NCBI RefSeq assembly: GCF_017168335.1
Contig: NZ_JABFAU010000004.1
Span: 144,210 to 208,209, forward strand
Source of the DNA: Rhodococcus sp. KRD162
GTDB lineage: Bacteria > Actinomycetota > Actinomycetes > Mycobacteriales > Mycobacteriaceae
Length of the DNA stretch: 64,000 nucleotides
Direction of reading: 5' to 3'
Part shown: piece by piece, positions 53,320 to 63,057 of the stretch
Layout: the number at the start of each line of letters is the position of its first letter
Numbering within the stretch: position 1 is the first letter of the stretch
Translations under genes and position numbers: made by a program
Notes under the pieces: generated by a model
What the model saw: the letters and a program-made list of their open reading frames with translations, nothing else
Told to the model about the DNA's origin: nothing
The model's database searches: none

Positions 53320-54774
53320 GTGGTTGCATTCGGACTCATCGACGAGTGGACGCCCACTCCGGGCTCGCTCACCACGTGGTCGCCTTCCGAGGCCTCACGC
53401 GCCGCCGCGGCAGCAGCACCTGTTCATCCGGCCCGGCCGTCACACATCCAGCAGGCGTACCTCGAGGCTGCGTACCGCAACCGAGGATCGTCCTTTCGCT
53501 TCTCCAGGCTGTGCCTCGTCACGTTCCGCATCGAAGGAAAGCTGGACGTCGCGGCGATGGGCCGAGCGTTCACTGCGTTCGTCAAACGTCACGACTCGTT
53601 CTCGAGCTGGTTCGAGGTGACGGCAGAAAGCGCGGTGCGCCACCGCGTCGACGTCGAGGACATCGTGCTCGAGGCAACCCCCTTCGGCATGCCGTCGGAC
53701 TCGGCGGCTATCCGCAGGCACGTGCAGGACAGCACCCCCGGGCCCGACAGCTGGGACTGCTTCTCCTTCGGCACGATCGAGCACGAGGACCATTTCGTGG
53801 TGTACGCGGCGGTCGATCATCTCGACACCGACGGAATCTCGCAGGCGTTGACGTACTACGAGCTCCGACAGCTCTACCGCAACGCGGTGACGGGGGAGTC
53901 CGACGAGTTGTTCACCCCCGGTAGCTACCTCGAGTACTGCGAGCGCGAGCGCGCCGAGAGCGACGCCACGACCCTCGAGACCCCAGCTGTGCAGACGTGG
54001 ATCGACCTCGTGGTGGGCAACGGCGGTGATCTACCGACCTTCCCACTCCCGTTGGGGCGCAACAGTGCCGACTACACCAGGACGTCGCACAACTCGTTCC
54101 CGCTGTTCGACGGTGCGCAGGCCACGGCGGTCGACGAGGCATGTGCAAGCGTGGGGGCCAAGTTCATCGGCGGAATCTTCGCAGCGGCAGCACTGGCCGA
54201 ATACGAACTGGCGGGCAGAGACAGCTATCTGGCCCTGACGCCCAAGAGCACTCGATCTCTGCCGGGCGAATTCGCCTCGATCGGATGGTATTCCAGCCTG
54301 ATCCCCTTGCGCTTCGAGGTGGGTTCGTCGCCGACCTTCCGCACCCTCGCCGTCCGTGCTCAGCACGCGTTCGACGCCGGAAAGCTGCTGGCGAACACCT
54401 CGTATCACCGGGTACTGGAATTGGTCGGTCCCGAACACGGAATCACTACCAAGCCGGGTTGGACCGCCCCGATGATCTCGTACGTCGACGTCCGCAAATT
54501 GCCCGGTGAAGCCGAACTCGACGCCGCAGGGGCCGGGCTGTACGGAAACCGAGGCAGCTCGGAGGAAGTCTTCATGTGGGTCAACCGATTCGAGGACCAC
54601 ACCGGCGTCGAATTTCTGTACCCGGGCACGGACGAGGCCGATCGCTCTATCGACCTGTACTTCTCCAAGATCTTCGAGATCTTCTCCGCCGTCGTCGAAT
54701 TCGGAGACTACGCCCCGCAGCTTCCCGACGCGAGCACGTTCGCGCGCGAGATCGCGGACGTCAGCAGGGTATGA
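53320..54774 (+). CDS. Condensation-domain (PapA-like) acyltransferase
   Basis: 484 residues related to polyketide-associated acyltransferases. The active-site HxxxDG reads DHLDTDG at about residue 167, followed by the usual beta-rich region. It lacks carrier or adenylation domains. PapA proteins esterify trehalose or glycolipids with acyl chains (family knowledge). GTG 53320 with GAAAGG 7 bases upstream. ATGA overlap with the MFS gene. First gene of an envelope-lipid operon. Confidence 0.87.
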   Translation: MVAFGLIDEWTPTPGSLTTWSPSEASRAAAAAAPVHPARPSHIQQAYLEAAYRNRGSSFRFSRLCLVTFRIEGKLDVAAMGRAFTAFVKRHDSFSSWFEVTAESAVRHRVDVEDIVLEATPFGMPSDSAAIRRHVQDSTPGPDSWDCFSFGTIEHEDHFVVYAAVDHLDTDGISQALTYYELRQLYRNAVTGESDELFTPGSYLEYCERERAESDATTLETPAVQTWIDLVVGNGGDLPTFPLPLGRNSADYTRTSHNSFPLFDGAQATAVDEACASVGAKFIGGIFAAAALAEYELAGRDSYLALTPKSTRSLPGEFASIGWYSSLIPLRFEVGSSPTFRTLAVRAQHAFDAGKLLANTSYHRVLELVGPEHGITTKPGWTAPMISYVDVRKLPGEAELDAAGAGLYGNRGSSEEVFMWVNRFEDHTGVEFLYPGTDEADRSIDLYFSKIFEIFSAVVEFGDYAPQLPDASTFAREIADVSRV

Positions 54775-56228
54775 CGCACCGTCGCAGCGGCTCGTGGCTG
54801 ACGCTGTGCGCCTGTCTGCTGGCAGTGACGATGCAGATGATCGACGTCACCGCCGTCACCGTTGCGTTGCCGACGATCGCTCAGGACCTCGGAGGGCAAG
54901 GCGCACAGCAAGTCTGGGTTCCAGCGGCGTATCTGCTCGCCTTCGCGTGCGCGCTCCTGACAATGGCGAGAACGGGTGAGGTCTTCGGACGAAGAAACAC
55001 ATTCGTCGTCGGCACCGCGATGTTCGCATCGACATCGGTGCTGTGTGCGTACGCGCCGACGATCGAGGTGCTGATCCTCGGTCGAGTCCTGCAAGGTCTG
55101 GCGGGTGCGGCCATGTCGGCTCAGACCGTGGCCATCGTGACCGCAACCTACGCCGGGGCGCGGCGCACCACCGCGTTCGCGCTGTACGGAGCCGTCGCCG
55201 GGCTCGCCGGTCTGGCAGGACCGGCCGTCGGCGCGGTTCTGCTCGAACTCGACATCCTCGGAACCGGTTGGCGTGCAATCTTTCTGATCAACGTCCCGAT
55301 CGCGGTGATCGCCATTGCGATCGGCCGCCGATACGTCGCCGTGGGTCATCAGTACGTGCAGTCCGGTACCGGTGGGCGGTTCGATCCGGTCGGGGTCCTG
55401 CTGTGGTCGACCGGTGCTCTGCTGATCGTCTACCCGATCATGACGAGTTCGAGCCCGACCACCGCGGTACCGGCAATGGGCATCGGACTGGGTCTGCTGG
55501 CCGTGTTCGCGGTGTGGGAACGGCGTCGAAGGGCAGCCGGCGCACACGTCATGGTCGACACGAGCGTGTTCGCCGAGCGAGGATTCTCCTACGGCTGCGC
55601 GGTCTCGGCTCTGGTGTACGGCACCTTCACCGGATTCGTGCTGACGATGTCGGTGACACTGCAGACCGGTCTCGGCGACAGCGCCTCGATGGTGGGGGCG
55701 ATCACGGTGCCTTTTGCTCTGGGCGCCATCGCAGCATCCTTGGTCGCACCGATGGCGTTCGAGCGCTGGGACTCTCGGTCGGTGGCTGCCGGTGCGGCGA
55801 TCATGGGGGTGTCGCTGTCGGTGCTCGGCCTAGCGACCGCGCAGCTCGGACAACCCGGTTTCGCCTGGTGGCTGGTGGTTCCACTCGCTTTGATCGGGGT
55901 CGGCCTGGGTTCGGTGATCGCGCCACTGCAGAGCACCATCGTCGCCGGGGTCGGGCCGGAGGCCATCGGCTCCGCCACGGGCATCATGCCGACGGTCCAG
56001 CAGATCGGGTCTGCAGTGGGGACCGCAGTCACCGGTGTCGTGTACTTCGCACTGCTTCCCGCCCAACCGATCGCATCGGACTATCTGGCCTCGCAGCAGA
56101 AGGTTCTGTTCGGGCTGGCGGTGAGCATGGCTGCGGCCACCGCCGTTTCGGTCGCGCTGCCGCGCCGAGACCGAAAAACAGGCGGCGAGGCACGAGCGCC
56201 TGCGATGGCACCGCAGAGATCTCCTTGA
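54771..56228 (+). CDS. MFS transporter, DHA2 (14-helix) type
   Basis: 485 residues; helix 1 ends MQMIDVTAVTVALPTIAQDL as in EmrB/QacA-like exporters, with motif C-like GPAVGAVLLELDILGTGWRAIFLINVP and fourteen hydrophobic segments. Coupled by ATGA to the acyltransferase, so it may export the lipid made by that enzyme (inference). Confidence 0.92.
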   Translation: MTHRRSGSWLTLCACLLAVTMQMIDVTAVTVALPTIAQDLGGQGAQQVWVPAAYLLAFACALLTMARTGEVFGRRNTFVVGTAMFASTSVLCAYAPTIEVLILGRVLQGLAGAAMSAQTVAIVTATYAGARRTTAFALYGAVAGLAGLAGPAVGAVLLELDILGTGWRAIFLINVPIAVIAIAIGRRYVAVGHQYVQSGTGGRFDPVGVLLWSTGALLIVYPIMTSSSPTTAVPAMGIGLGLLAVFAVWERRRRAAGAHVMVDTSVFAERGFSYGCAVSALVYGTFTGFVLTMSVTLQTGLGDSASMVGAITVPFALGAIAASLVAPMAFERWDSRSVAAGAAIMGVSLSVLGLATAQLGQPGFAWWLVVPLALIGVGLGSVIAPLQSTIVAGVGPEAIGSATGIMPTVQQIGSAVGTAVTGVVYFALLPAQPIASDYLASQQKVLFGLAVSMAAATAVSVALPRRDRKTGGEARAPAMAPQRSP

Positions 56229-56329
56229 CCCAGAACGCCGCGAGCGAAACACAACGATCCGCAACACAATCCGAGGAGCCCGGGCCTCGAGGACCGGCCG
56301 GGCCGAACGAAATCGAGAAGAGTTACCTC

Positions 56330-57538
56330 ATGCGCCGCACCCTGACTGCCCTGACGATCGCCGTCGGGCTGATGTCGATGCTGTTCGTCTCAGCACCTGT
56401 CGCATCGGCCGGGCCCGACGACCCGGTACCGCCCCCCGGCACCATGTACACATCGCCTGTGGACCTGACCGGTAAGAACAACGGCGATGTTCTCGACAGC
56501 AGGCGCTTCACCAGCCCGCTGTATCCCGGAGCCGACATCTGGCAGCTTCGGTATCGGTCCTCCGACTCGAGGGGAGACGCGATCGCTGCCGTGACGACGG
56601 TCCTCGCGCCGGCCGATCGTGCTCCCGGCGGCCCGCTGCTGTCCTACCAGCCTTTCGTCAACGCGCTCGGGTTGCAGTGCGCGCCATCGGAATCGTTGTT
56701 CGGTGCCGACCTGACCACCGGCGTGCAGGAACGCGAATTTCTGAACCTGGCACTGGTACGGGGATGGACCGTCGCTGTCCCGGATCATCTCGGACCCAAG
56801 AGTGCCTACGGTGCCGCGAAATTGGGCGGTCAGATCACCCTCGACGGCGTGCGGGCCGCGCAGCGGGTACCCGAACTCGGGCTCGCGGCCAGTCCGGTGG
56901 GGATGGCGGGGTACTCCGGTGGCGGAATGGCCACGGCCTGGGCTGCGGCCCTTGCTCCCACCTACGCACCGGAGCTGAACATCGTCGGTGCCGCCGCAGG
57001 CGGTGTGCCCGCCGATCTGGACAACATCGCCCGCGCGCTCGGCTTCCAGCCCCACCAGGCCTTCGGTCTCGCGTTCGCGGCGGCCCTCGGGCTCGAGCGG
57101 GAATACCCGGACCGGCTGCCGATCTCAGCGCAACTCAACGACACTGGTCTCGCCTTGAAGGAGCAGGTCGCCAATGCCTGCACGCCGGTGATTCTGGCTG
57201 CCGGTGCATTCAAGAGTGCGCTGGCCGTCTCGACCAACACCTCGCTGGTGGACAGCCCCGAGGCGCAGCGGATCATCGACGAGAACAGTCTGGTCAAGTA
57301 CGCCGGTGTGCCGACTGCCCCGACGCTGCTCTGGGCCAGCGACAACGACCCGCTGATTCCGATCGCCGCCCTACGCGATACCGCCGGTCGGTACTGCGCA
57401 AACGGGGCGACGCTGCAGTTCGACATCGTTCATGCGCCGCAGCACATTCAGGCGGCATTCGAAGGGCTTCCGGCTGCGCTCACATTCCTGGACAACAGGT
57501 TTCGGGGTGTCGCTCCGCCTACCAACTGCCTCCGATGA
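56330..57538 (+). CDS. Secreted lipase (LIP family), first copy
   Basis: 402 residues with signal peptide and AxA cleavage (VASA-G). The PF03583-type secretory lipase fold shows GYSGGGMATAW (Ser), acid in SDNDPLIP and His near HAPQHIQA. Closely resembles the gene at 59286. ATG 56330; a MFS-to-lipase gap of about 100 bases. Stop overlaps the CocE-like gene (ATGA). Confidence 0.9.
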   Translation: MRRTLTALTIAVGLMSMLFVSAPVASAGPDDPVPPPGTMYTSPVDLTGKNNGDVLDSRRFTSPLYPGADIWQLRYRSSDSRGDAIAAVTTVLAPADRAPGGPLLSYQPFVNALGLQCAPSESLFGADLTTGVQEREFLNLALVRGWTVAVPDHLGPKSAYGAAKLGGQITLDGVRAAQRVPELGLAASPVGMAGYSGGGMATAWAAALAPTYAPELNIVGAAAGGVPADLDNIARALGFQPHQAFGLAFAAALGLEREYPDRLPISAQLNDTGLALKEQVANACTPVILAAGAFKSALAVSTNTSLVDSPEAQRIIDENSLVKYAGVPTAPTLLWASDNDPLIPIAALRDTAGRYCANGATLQFDIVHAPQHIQAAFEGLPAALTFLDNRFRGVAPPTNCLR

Positions 57539-59289
57539 AGCGGCTCGCAACTGCGGTCGCGGCAACGACACTGGCGTTGGTCGCGGCGTCCGTTCCGGCG
57601 CACGCCGCAGATCTGCCGGTGTTGGCGCCCCAGTCGTTCGGTGAATTCTCGGTGCAGACTCGATATTTCGACATCGCCGTCGGACCCGCGCGCGACCAGC
57701 ACTGCACAGTAGTGGGCGACATCTATGTTCCGGATGGGCTCGGCCCCGACAATCGAGCACCGGCCATCCTGACGAGCAATGGTTTCGGCGGATCCAAGGA
57801 CGACCAAGCGGGAGCCGCCGCGAGGTTCGCAACCCACGGCTACGTGGTGCTGTCGTACTCGGCGCTCGGATTCGGAGGTTCGACCTGCAAGATCTACTTC
57901 GCCGATCCCGACTACGACGGTGCGGTGGGATCGGCCCTCATCGGCTATCTCGCAGGCGCGCGCGACGGTGTGTTCGCCGATGCGGCGAGAACTGTGCCGG
58001 CACCGGCGCTCGACGTGGTGCGGCTCGACGAACCAGGAGATCCGCGCGTCGGCTATCTGGGCGGGTCCTACGCCGGCGCAACAGGGTTGGCGACGGCGTC
58101 GGTGGATCCGCGACTGGACACGGTGGCATCGATGATCACGTGGAACGATCTGGCCCACTCGCTGGCACCGGAAGCAACCGGCCGGAGGCCGGTGGGGCCG
58201 ATCAAGAGCGTGTTCGGCACGGCCTTTCTTGCAGCCGGTGCCATCCTCACCGGGCCGGTCGGGTACGCAGTCGATCCGGATCGAGCCGACGGGTGCCCCA
58301 ACTATGCGCAGTGGGTGTGCAATGCCGCATCCGCCTTCGCTGCCAATCGCGAACCCGAGCCGGAAACCCTGGCGGCGATGCGCCACGTCTCACCCGCGGA
58401 CTATCTCGATCGCGTCGATGTCCCGGTTCTGCTCACACAGGGCCAGAAGGATTCACTGTTCAGCCTCGACGAGGCGGCCGCCACCTTCGAGGCGCTGCGG
58501 GCGCGGGGAGTGGAAACGTCCATGATCTGGCACTCGTGGGGCCACAACGATCGCACTGGCTACCCGGGAGAATTCGACATCAAAGCACCCGATCCGTTCA
58601 CTCAGCACGAAGCGGCTCTGGTGGGCAACTGGCTCGACCGACACCTCAAAGACCGCGACGTCGACCCCGGGCCTGCCTTCACCTACTTCCGCGACTGGGT
58701 TCCCTACAACGATGTGGCATCGCCTGCCTATGCGGAGTCGAGTACATTTCCCGTCGGCAACAGGCGCACCTATCACCTGGCCGATGGCGCATTGGTGGAC
58801 AGCGCCGGCCCGAATGCTCCATGGGCGCAGACGATTCGGGATGCCGGGTCGCCGACGCACACCACGCTGGGGCTGCCGAACATCGCAGCAGAAGTTCCGG
58901 TACCGCGATTCTCCCTGCCCGGTTCTGCTGCGACCTGGACGACCCCGCTACTCACCGAAGCAGTCGATGTCGTGGGTGCGCCCGTCTTGTCCATCAGCCC
59001 GCGAACGACCGGACCGGCCACGGTGTACGTCAGTGTGCTCGACGTGGCACCGAACGGAGTCGCAACCGCGATCCACGGACTGGTGGCCCCGGCTGTTCTG
59101 ACCGGAACCGCGGAGCCGGTGACCATCTCGCTGCCCAGCATCGTTCACCGATTCGATCGCGGACACCGCATCGCCGTCGAGATCACCGCACCCGATCCAT
59201 CGTTCGCCGGTGGGCCCGGACCGGCGGAGGTGACCGTCGCGTCGACGGATTCGATCAACGAATTCTCCTTACCCGTAGTGCCGCAATGA
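57535..59289 (+). CDS. Secreted CocE/NonD-family hydrolase
   Basis: 584 residues: signal peptide (LALVAASVPAHAA), S15-type alpha/beta-hydrolase with GGSYAGATGLA (Ser), DSLFSLDEAA acid region, HSWGHNDRTGYPG (His), and the C-terminal jelly-roll domain (RFSLPGSAATWTTPLL, RGHRIAVEIT). Family members are X-prolyl peptidases, cocaine esterases or acyl hydrolases. Overlaps both neighbouring lipases by ATGA, so all three are made together. Confidence 0.9.
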   Translation: MKRLATAVAATTLALVAASVPAHAADLPVLAPQSFGEFSVQTRYFDIAVGPARDQHCTVVGDIYVPDGLGPDNRAPAILTSNGFGGSKDDQAGAAARFATHGYVVLSYSALGFGGSTCKIYFADPDYDGAVGSALIGYLAGARDGVFADAARTVPAPALDVVRLDEPGDPRVGYLGGSYAGATGLATASVDPRLDTVASMITWNDLAHSLAPEATGRRPVGPIKSVFGTAFLAAGAILTGPVGYAVDPDRADGCPNYAQWVCNAASAFAANREPEPETLAAMRHVSPADYLDRVDVPVLLTQGQKDSLFSLDEAAATFEALRARGVETSMIWHSWGHNDRTGYPGEFDIKAPDPFTQHEAALVGNWLDRHLKDRDVDPGPAFTYFRDWVPYNDVASPAYAESSTFPVGNRRTYHLADGALVDSAGPNAPWAQTIRDAGSPTHTTLGLPNIAAEVPVPRFSLPGSAATWTTPLLTEAVDVVGAPVLSISPRTTGPATVYVSVLDVAPNGVATAIHGLVAPAVLTGTAEPVTISLPSIVHRFDRGHRIAVEITAPDPSFAGGPGPAEVTVASTDSINEFSLPVVPQ

Positions 59290-60521
59290 TCTACCTGAGA
59301 AACACCGAAAGGCTCGCCTTGACCAGAAAACTCGTTGCCCTGAGTTCCATCCTCGTGGCACTGTGCGCATCTCTGTTGGTCTCGGGGACAACAGCTTCGG
59401 CTACCCCTGCCCCGACGATTCCCGATCCGGACGTGTTCTACGCGGCACCCGCCGATATCGCCGATCACGCCCCGGGCGACATCCTGGACAGCCGTCGTGC
59501 GGACGCGTGGATGTACCCCAACACCGACATCTGGCAGCTCAAGTATCGGTCGACCAACTCCGCGGGTGCGCCGGTCGCCGCGGTGACCACCGTGCTGATG
59601 CCCCGAGGCAGAGGTGAGGGGACGCCGTTGGTGTCCTACCAGGCGGTGATCAACGCTTTGGGCGTCAAATGTGCACCCTCGCATGGTCTGTTCACCTACG
59701 AGATCGGTGAAGCTCCGAGCCTGTACCTCGGTATGGTCACTCGCGGTTGGGCGGTCGCTGTGCCGGACTACCTGGGGCCGACCGGTGCTTACGGGGCGGC
59801 GGAGTACGAAGGTCGGTTGACGCTCGACGGCGTTCGGGCCGTGCAGAACTTCGAGCAGTTGCCGCTGAAGGACAGCCCTGTCGCTCTGCTGGGCTACTCC
59901 GGCGGCGCGTTGGCGACATCGTGGGCCGGTGCGATGGCACCCACCTACGCCCCCGAGTTGAACATCGTGGCCAGCGTGCACGGCGGAACCCCTGCCGATC
60001 TGGGATTGATCGCACAGAATCTCGGCTACAGCCCCATTCCGCACCCCGCCTTCGGAATGGCACTCGCCGCGTCACTGGGGCTGGAGCGCGAGTACCCGAC
60101 CGAATTCCCCGTCTCGGAGAACCTCAATGCCGCGGGCTTGGCACTGCGGGATCAGGTGAGTAACGAGTGCAGGCGACCCATCATCATCGGCGGAGCATTC
60201 AAGAGCGCGCGAGATCTGTCGAACGTCGACATCGCATCGCTGCCGTCGGCCCAGGCAGTGTTGAGGAAGAACAGTCTGGTCGACTACGAGGGCGTGCCGA
60301 AGGCCCCGGTGTACATCTGGCACGGGATCAACGACTTCATCACCCCGTTCGCGCCGGTGAAGGAAACCGTCGACCGCTACTGCGCCGCCGGAGCAACAGT
60401 GCAGTTCAGGGCGTATCCACTGGCGGAGCACTTCAGCGGATCGCTGGTCGGACTACCCGAGGCGTACGCCTACGTGGATGCACGATTCCGAGGTGAGCCG
60501 GCGCCGTCGAACTGCGCCTGA
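59286..60521 (+). CDS. Secreted lipase (LIP family), second copy
   Basis: 411 residues, homologous to the lipase at 56330: shared blocks DILDSRRADAWMYPNTDIWQL, GYSGGALATSWAGAM, APTYAPELNIV, FGMALAASLGLEREYP. Triad Ser in GYSGG, Asp in GINDFITP, His in LAEHFSG. Signal peptide present. Start ATG 59286 (ATGA overlap); a TTG at 59319 is possible. Probably a duplicate now diverged. Confidence 0.9.
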   Translation: MIYLRNTERLALTRKLVALSSILVALCASLLVSGTTASATPAPTIPDPDVFYAAPADIADHAPGDILDSRRADAWMYPNTDIWQLKYRSTNSAGAPVAAVTTVLMPRGRGEGTPLVSYQAVINALGVKCAPSHGLFTYEIGEAPSLYLGMVTRGWAVAVPDYLGPTGAYGAAEYEGRLTLDGVRAVQNFEQLPLKDSPVALLGYSGGALATSWAGAMAPTYAPELNIVASVHGGTPADLGLIAQNLGYSPIPHPAFGMALAASLGLEREYPTEFPVSENLNAAGLALRDQVSNECRRPIIIGGAFKSARDLSNVDIASLPSAQAVLRKNSLVDYEGVPKAPVYIWHGINDFITPFAPVKETVDRYCAAGATVQFRAYPLAEHFSGSLVGLPEAYAYVDARFRGEPAPSNCA

Positions 60522-60534
60522 TCTGCGCTCGGTG

Positions 60535-60618
60535 GCAACCTCACACCTTTTCTCTCGACCTCACACCCCTGCTATGCCCTGAACCCCGGCGCGCGGTCGG
60601 CAGAAAGGGTGTGAGGTC
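60535..60618. repeat. 84-bp intergenic repeat, copy 1
   Basis: Matches 61668-61751 at 83 of 84 positions (A at 60606 versus G at 61739). It contains two CCTCACACC units at the left and the inverted GGTGTGAGG at the right, so it can fold. It sits directly after the second lipase. Confidence 0.9.
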
Positions 60619-60681
60619 GTTGTGGAACCGAGACAATGTTCGCGGCGTCCAAGGGTGGGTGGCTTCGACGAGGGGAGTGGC

Positions 60682-61242
60682 ATGACGCGGTGGTGGGGGG
60701 CGGGAGTGCTCGGCGTGATGGTGCTGGTCGCCGGGTGTGGCGGGGCGACGGAGGGCGTACCGGTGGCGGATTCGCCGGCTTCGACGACGTCGGCGGCACC
60801 GAGCGCAGCCGAGCCGTGGGATCCATGCAGCATCCCGAACACTGCTATCGAGACTGCGGGATTGGATGTGGAGAGCAAGAGCACGAACCTGTTCGGGGAT
60901 GCGCCGCTGTCCAACGACTGGAAGACGTGTATCTGGACCGACCCTGATCCGGGGTCGTGGTATTTCCTGGGCGTATTTTCCTCGGCTCACAACCTGGGGT
61001 ATGTAGAAGCGAACGACCAGTTCGAGGACTTCACTGCCGCTGACGAAGACGGTTTCGTGCAATTTCGACGTACCGCGAAGTACGACGAGGTCAGTTGTGG
61101 CATTGCGTACGAAGTGAGCGGCGGAATTGTGTACTTCGTTCTCGACGGAAGGGCTGGACGCGAGCCTCTGGGTGATCCGTGTTCGGAAATTGGTCGGGTA
61201 ACGAAATCGTTGCAAGCCAGCCTGCCTGCGCGGGCACGATAG
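60682..61242 (+). CDS. DUF3558 lipoprotein
   Basis: 186 residues with lipobox Cys19 (VLVAGC) and the DUF3558 pattern WDPCSIPNTAIETAGLD, WKTCIWTDPDP, VSCGIAYEV. A cell-envelope protein of unknown function, common and often multicopy in Nocardiaceae. ATG 60682 with AGGGGAG upstream. Forms a two-gene unit with the next ORF and is bracketed by the 84-bp repeat. Confidence 0.88.
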   Translation: MTRWWGAGVLGVMVLVAGCGGATEGVPVADSPASTTSAAPSAAEPWDPCSIPNTAIETAGLDVESKSTNLFGDAPLSNDWKTCIWTDPDPGSWYFLGVFSSAHNLGYVEANDQFEDFTAADEDGFVQFRRTAKYDEVSCGIAYEVSGGIVYFVLDGRAGREPLGDPCSEIGRVTKSLQASLPARAR

Positions 61243-61261
61243 ACCGAAAGGCGGAGGTTCG

Positions 61262-61663
61262 ATGGCTTCTGGAAACGGCAATCTGTTCGAGTCGATGCAG
61301 TATTGGTGGGACCTCTCGGAGCGTGCTGAGGCAGGGCTGATGGAGATACCGAAGGAAGTGGCTTTCAAGTGCGACCAAGTGTGCGCGGACTACATCGACC
61401 ACCTTGGAGGCATGCTCGCGAAGACAAAATTTCTCGTCGATCTGGATGCATATGGCACCCTTCCGTCGGCTCGATTGCTGGGTGCGAAGTTCAAGCGACT
61501 GGCCGACGGTGAAGAAGGGTCGGCGGCTGCTGCACTCAAGCAGCACATCGAGGTCGTCGAATTGATGCGTTCGGTGTTTCGTCGCTATTTCGTCGACACC
61601 GAAGCGGTCGATGAGAGTGTGGGAGCTCGGATCGGCGGTATCGGAGCCGGCTCGGGGGAGTGA
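61262..61663 (+). CDS. Hypothetical helical protein paired with DUF3558
   Basis: 133 residues, mostly helical (LFESMQYWWDLSERAEAGLMEIPKEVAFKCDQ, AALKQHIEVVELMRSVFRRYF), without signal peptide. Size and helical pattern recall WXG100-like or ESX-associated small proteins, but no clear WxG motif is seen. GAGG site 7 bases upstream of ATG 61262, 19 bases after the DUF3558 gene. Function unknown. Confidence 0.78.
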   Translation: MASGNGNLFESMQYWWDLSERAEAGLMEIPKEVAFKCDQVCADYIDHLGGMLAKTKFLVDLDAYGTLPSARLLGAKFKRLADGEEGSAAAALKQHIEVVELMRSVFRRYFVDTEAVDESVGARIGGIGAGSGE

Positions 61664-61667
61664 GTCC

Positions 61668-61751
61668 GCAACCTCACACCTTTTCTCTCGACCTCACACC
61701 CCTGCTATGCCCTGAACCCCGGCGCGCGGTCGGCAGAAGGGGTGTGAGGTC
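61668..61751. repeat. 84-bp intergenic repeat, copy 2
   Basis: Second copy, same orientation as 60535-60618, starting just after the stop of the helical protein. Here GACCTCACACCCCT (61690-61703) and AGGGGTGTGAGGTC (61738-61751) are perfect 14-base inverted arms. Confidence 0.9.
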
Positions 61752-61860
61752 TCGTGAATCCTCGCGCCATACCGTCGAACATGCCCGAAATGTCCGATAA
61801 CCGTTGAGCGGCACCATGATCGAGACAACATTCGCGAATCGGATCGCTTAGTCTGCGATC

Positions 61861-63057
61861 GTGAATCACTTCGCTGCCCGCCTGGTGCCGATGCGTCCGC
61901 GCGATCCTCACGAACCGCATCGCGCGGCGAGCCCGCTCGAATTGTTCTTCGACCTGGTGTTCGTCGTAGCGGTGAGTTCCGCCGCGATTCAGCTCCATCA
62001 CGCCCTCGCCGAGAATCACGTGGCCGACGGTCTGCTGAGTTACGCGCTCGTCTTCTTCGCGATCTGGTGGGCGTGGATGAACTTCACGTGGTTCGCCACC
62101 TCCTTCGACACCGACGACTGGCTGTATCGCGTGCTGACCGTGGTGCAGATGGCCGGCGTGCTGGTACTCGCCGCCGGAGTAGAGCCGGCGTTCACCGATC
62201 AAGACTTCACCATCGCGGTGATCGGCTACATCGTGATGCGCATCGCGATGGTCACGCAATGGCTACGAGCGTCGCGCAACCCCGAACTTCGCAGGACGGC
62301 CTTGACGTACGCAGCGGGGATCGCAGGCGTACAGGTGTTGTGGATCCTGTGGGTACTGCTGCTCGACGGCACCACCGCCGTCGTGATGTTCGTCGTTCTG
62401 GCGGCGATCGAGATTTCCGTTCCCCTGTTGGCCGAACGGAAGGCGAGCACCCCGTGGCATCCGCACCACATCACCGAACGCTACGGGCTGTTCACGCTGA
62501 TCCTGCTCGGCGAAAGTTTGCTGGCCTCCGCCAACGCCATCATCGAAGCGCTCAACGACGACACGGCTCTGGCACCGCTGATCTCGATCTCGGCCCTCAC
62601 ACTCGTCGTTACCGCGAGCCTGTGGTGGATCTACTTCTGGCCCCCGCATCATCGCGCAATCGGTGACTTCGGGAATTCGCTGTTCTACGGCTACACCCAC
62701 TACTTCATCTTCGCGGCCGCCGGCGCATTCTCGGCCGGCATCGAGGTCGAGATCGACGTGCTCACCGAACACAGTGAGCTCGGCGACGTCGCCGCGTCGT
62801 TCACCGTGACCGTCCCGATCGCCGTGTTCGTGCTCGGAGTGTGGTTGGTCGCCATCCGGGCCAACGCCGACCGCCTCGTGAACTTCGCGGTTCCTATCGG
62901 GGCGGTTCTGGTGTGGTTCGATCCCGTCATCCCCGTCCCGATCACCCTGACCGCCGTCGTCATGATCGCCGTCGTCGCGGTCCTCGTCGCCCACGGGCCG
63001 ATTCCCAACTCACCATCCGGTCGATCCGCAGGCCCCACTCCCGAGGCCGGCACGTGA
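61861..63057 (+). CDS. ltrA: Low temperature requirement A family membrane protein
   Basis: 398 residues with about ten to eleven membrane helices. The LtrA opening ASPLELFFDLVFVVAVSSAAIQLHH and the HHITERYGLFTLILLGESLLASA block are diagnostic. Function is poorly known (cold tolerance in Listeria). GTG start at 61861. It lies 12 bases before gpmA on the same strand. Confidence 0.92.
   Translation: MNHFAARLVPMRPRDPHEPHRAASPLELFFDLVFVVAVSSAAIQLHHALAENHVADGLLSYALVFFAIWWAWMNFTWFATSFDTDDWLYRVLTVVQMAGVLVLAAGVEPAFTDQDFTIAVIGYIVMRIAMVTQWLRASRNPELRRTALTYAAGIAGVQVLWILWVLLLDGTTAVVMFVVLAAIEISVPLLAERKASTPWHPHHITERYGLFTLILLGESLLASANAIIEALNDDTALAPLISISALTLVVTASLWWIYFWPPHHRAIGDFGNSLFYGYTHYFIFAAAGAFSAGIEVEIDVLTEHSELGDVAASFTVTVPIAVFVLGVWLVAIRANADRLVNFAVPIGAVLVWFDPVIPVPITLTAVVMIAVVAVLVAHGPIPNSPSGRSAGPTPEAGT

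Noticed and set aside
60535..61751. Possible CRISPR array from repeated CCTCACACC units
   Set aside because: Only two 84-bp copies with a two-gene spacer; no regular short repeats or spacers and no cas genes.
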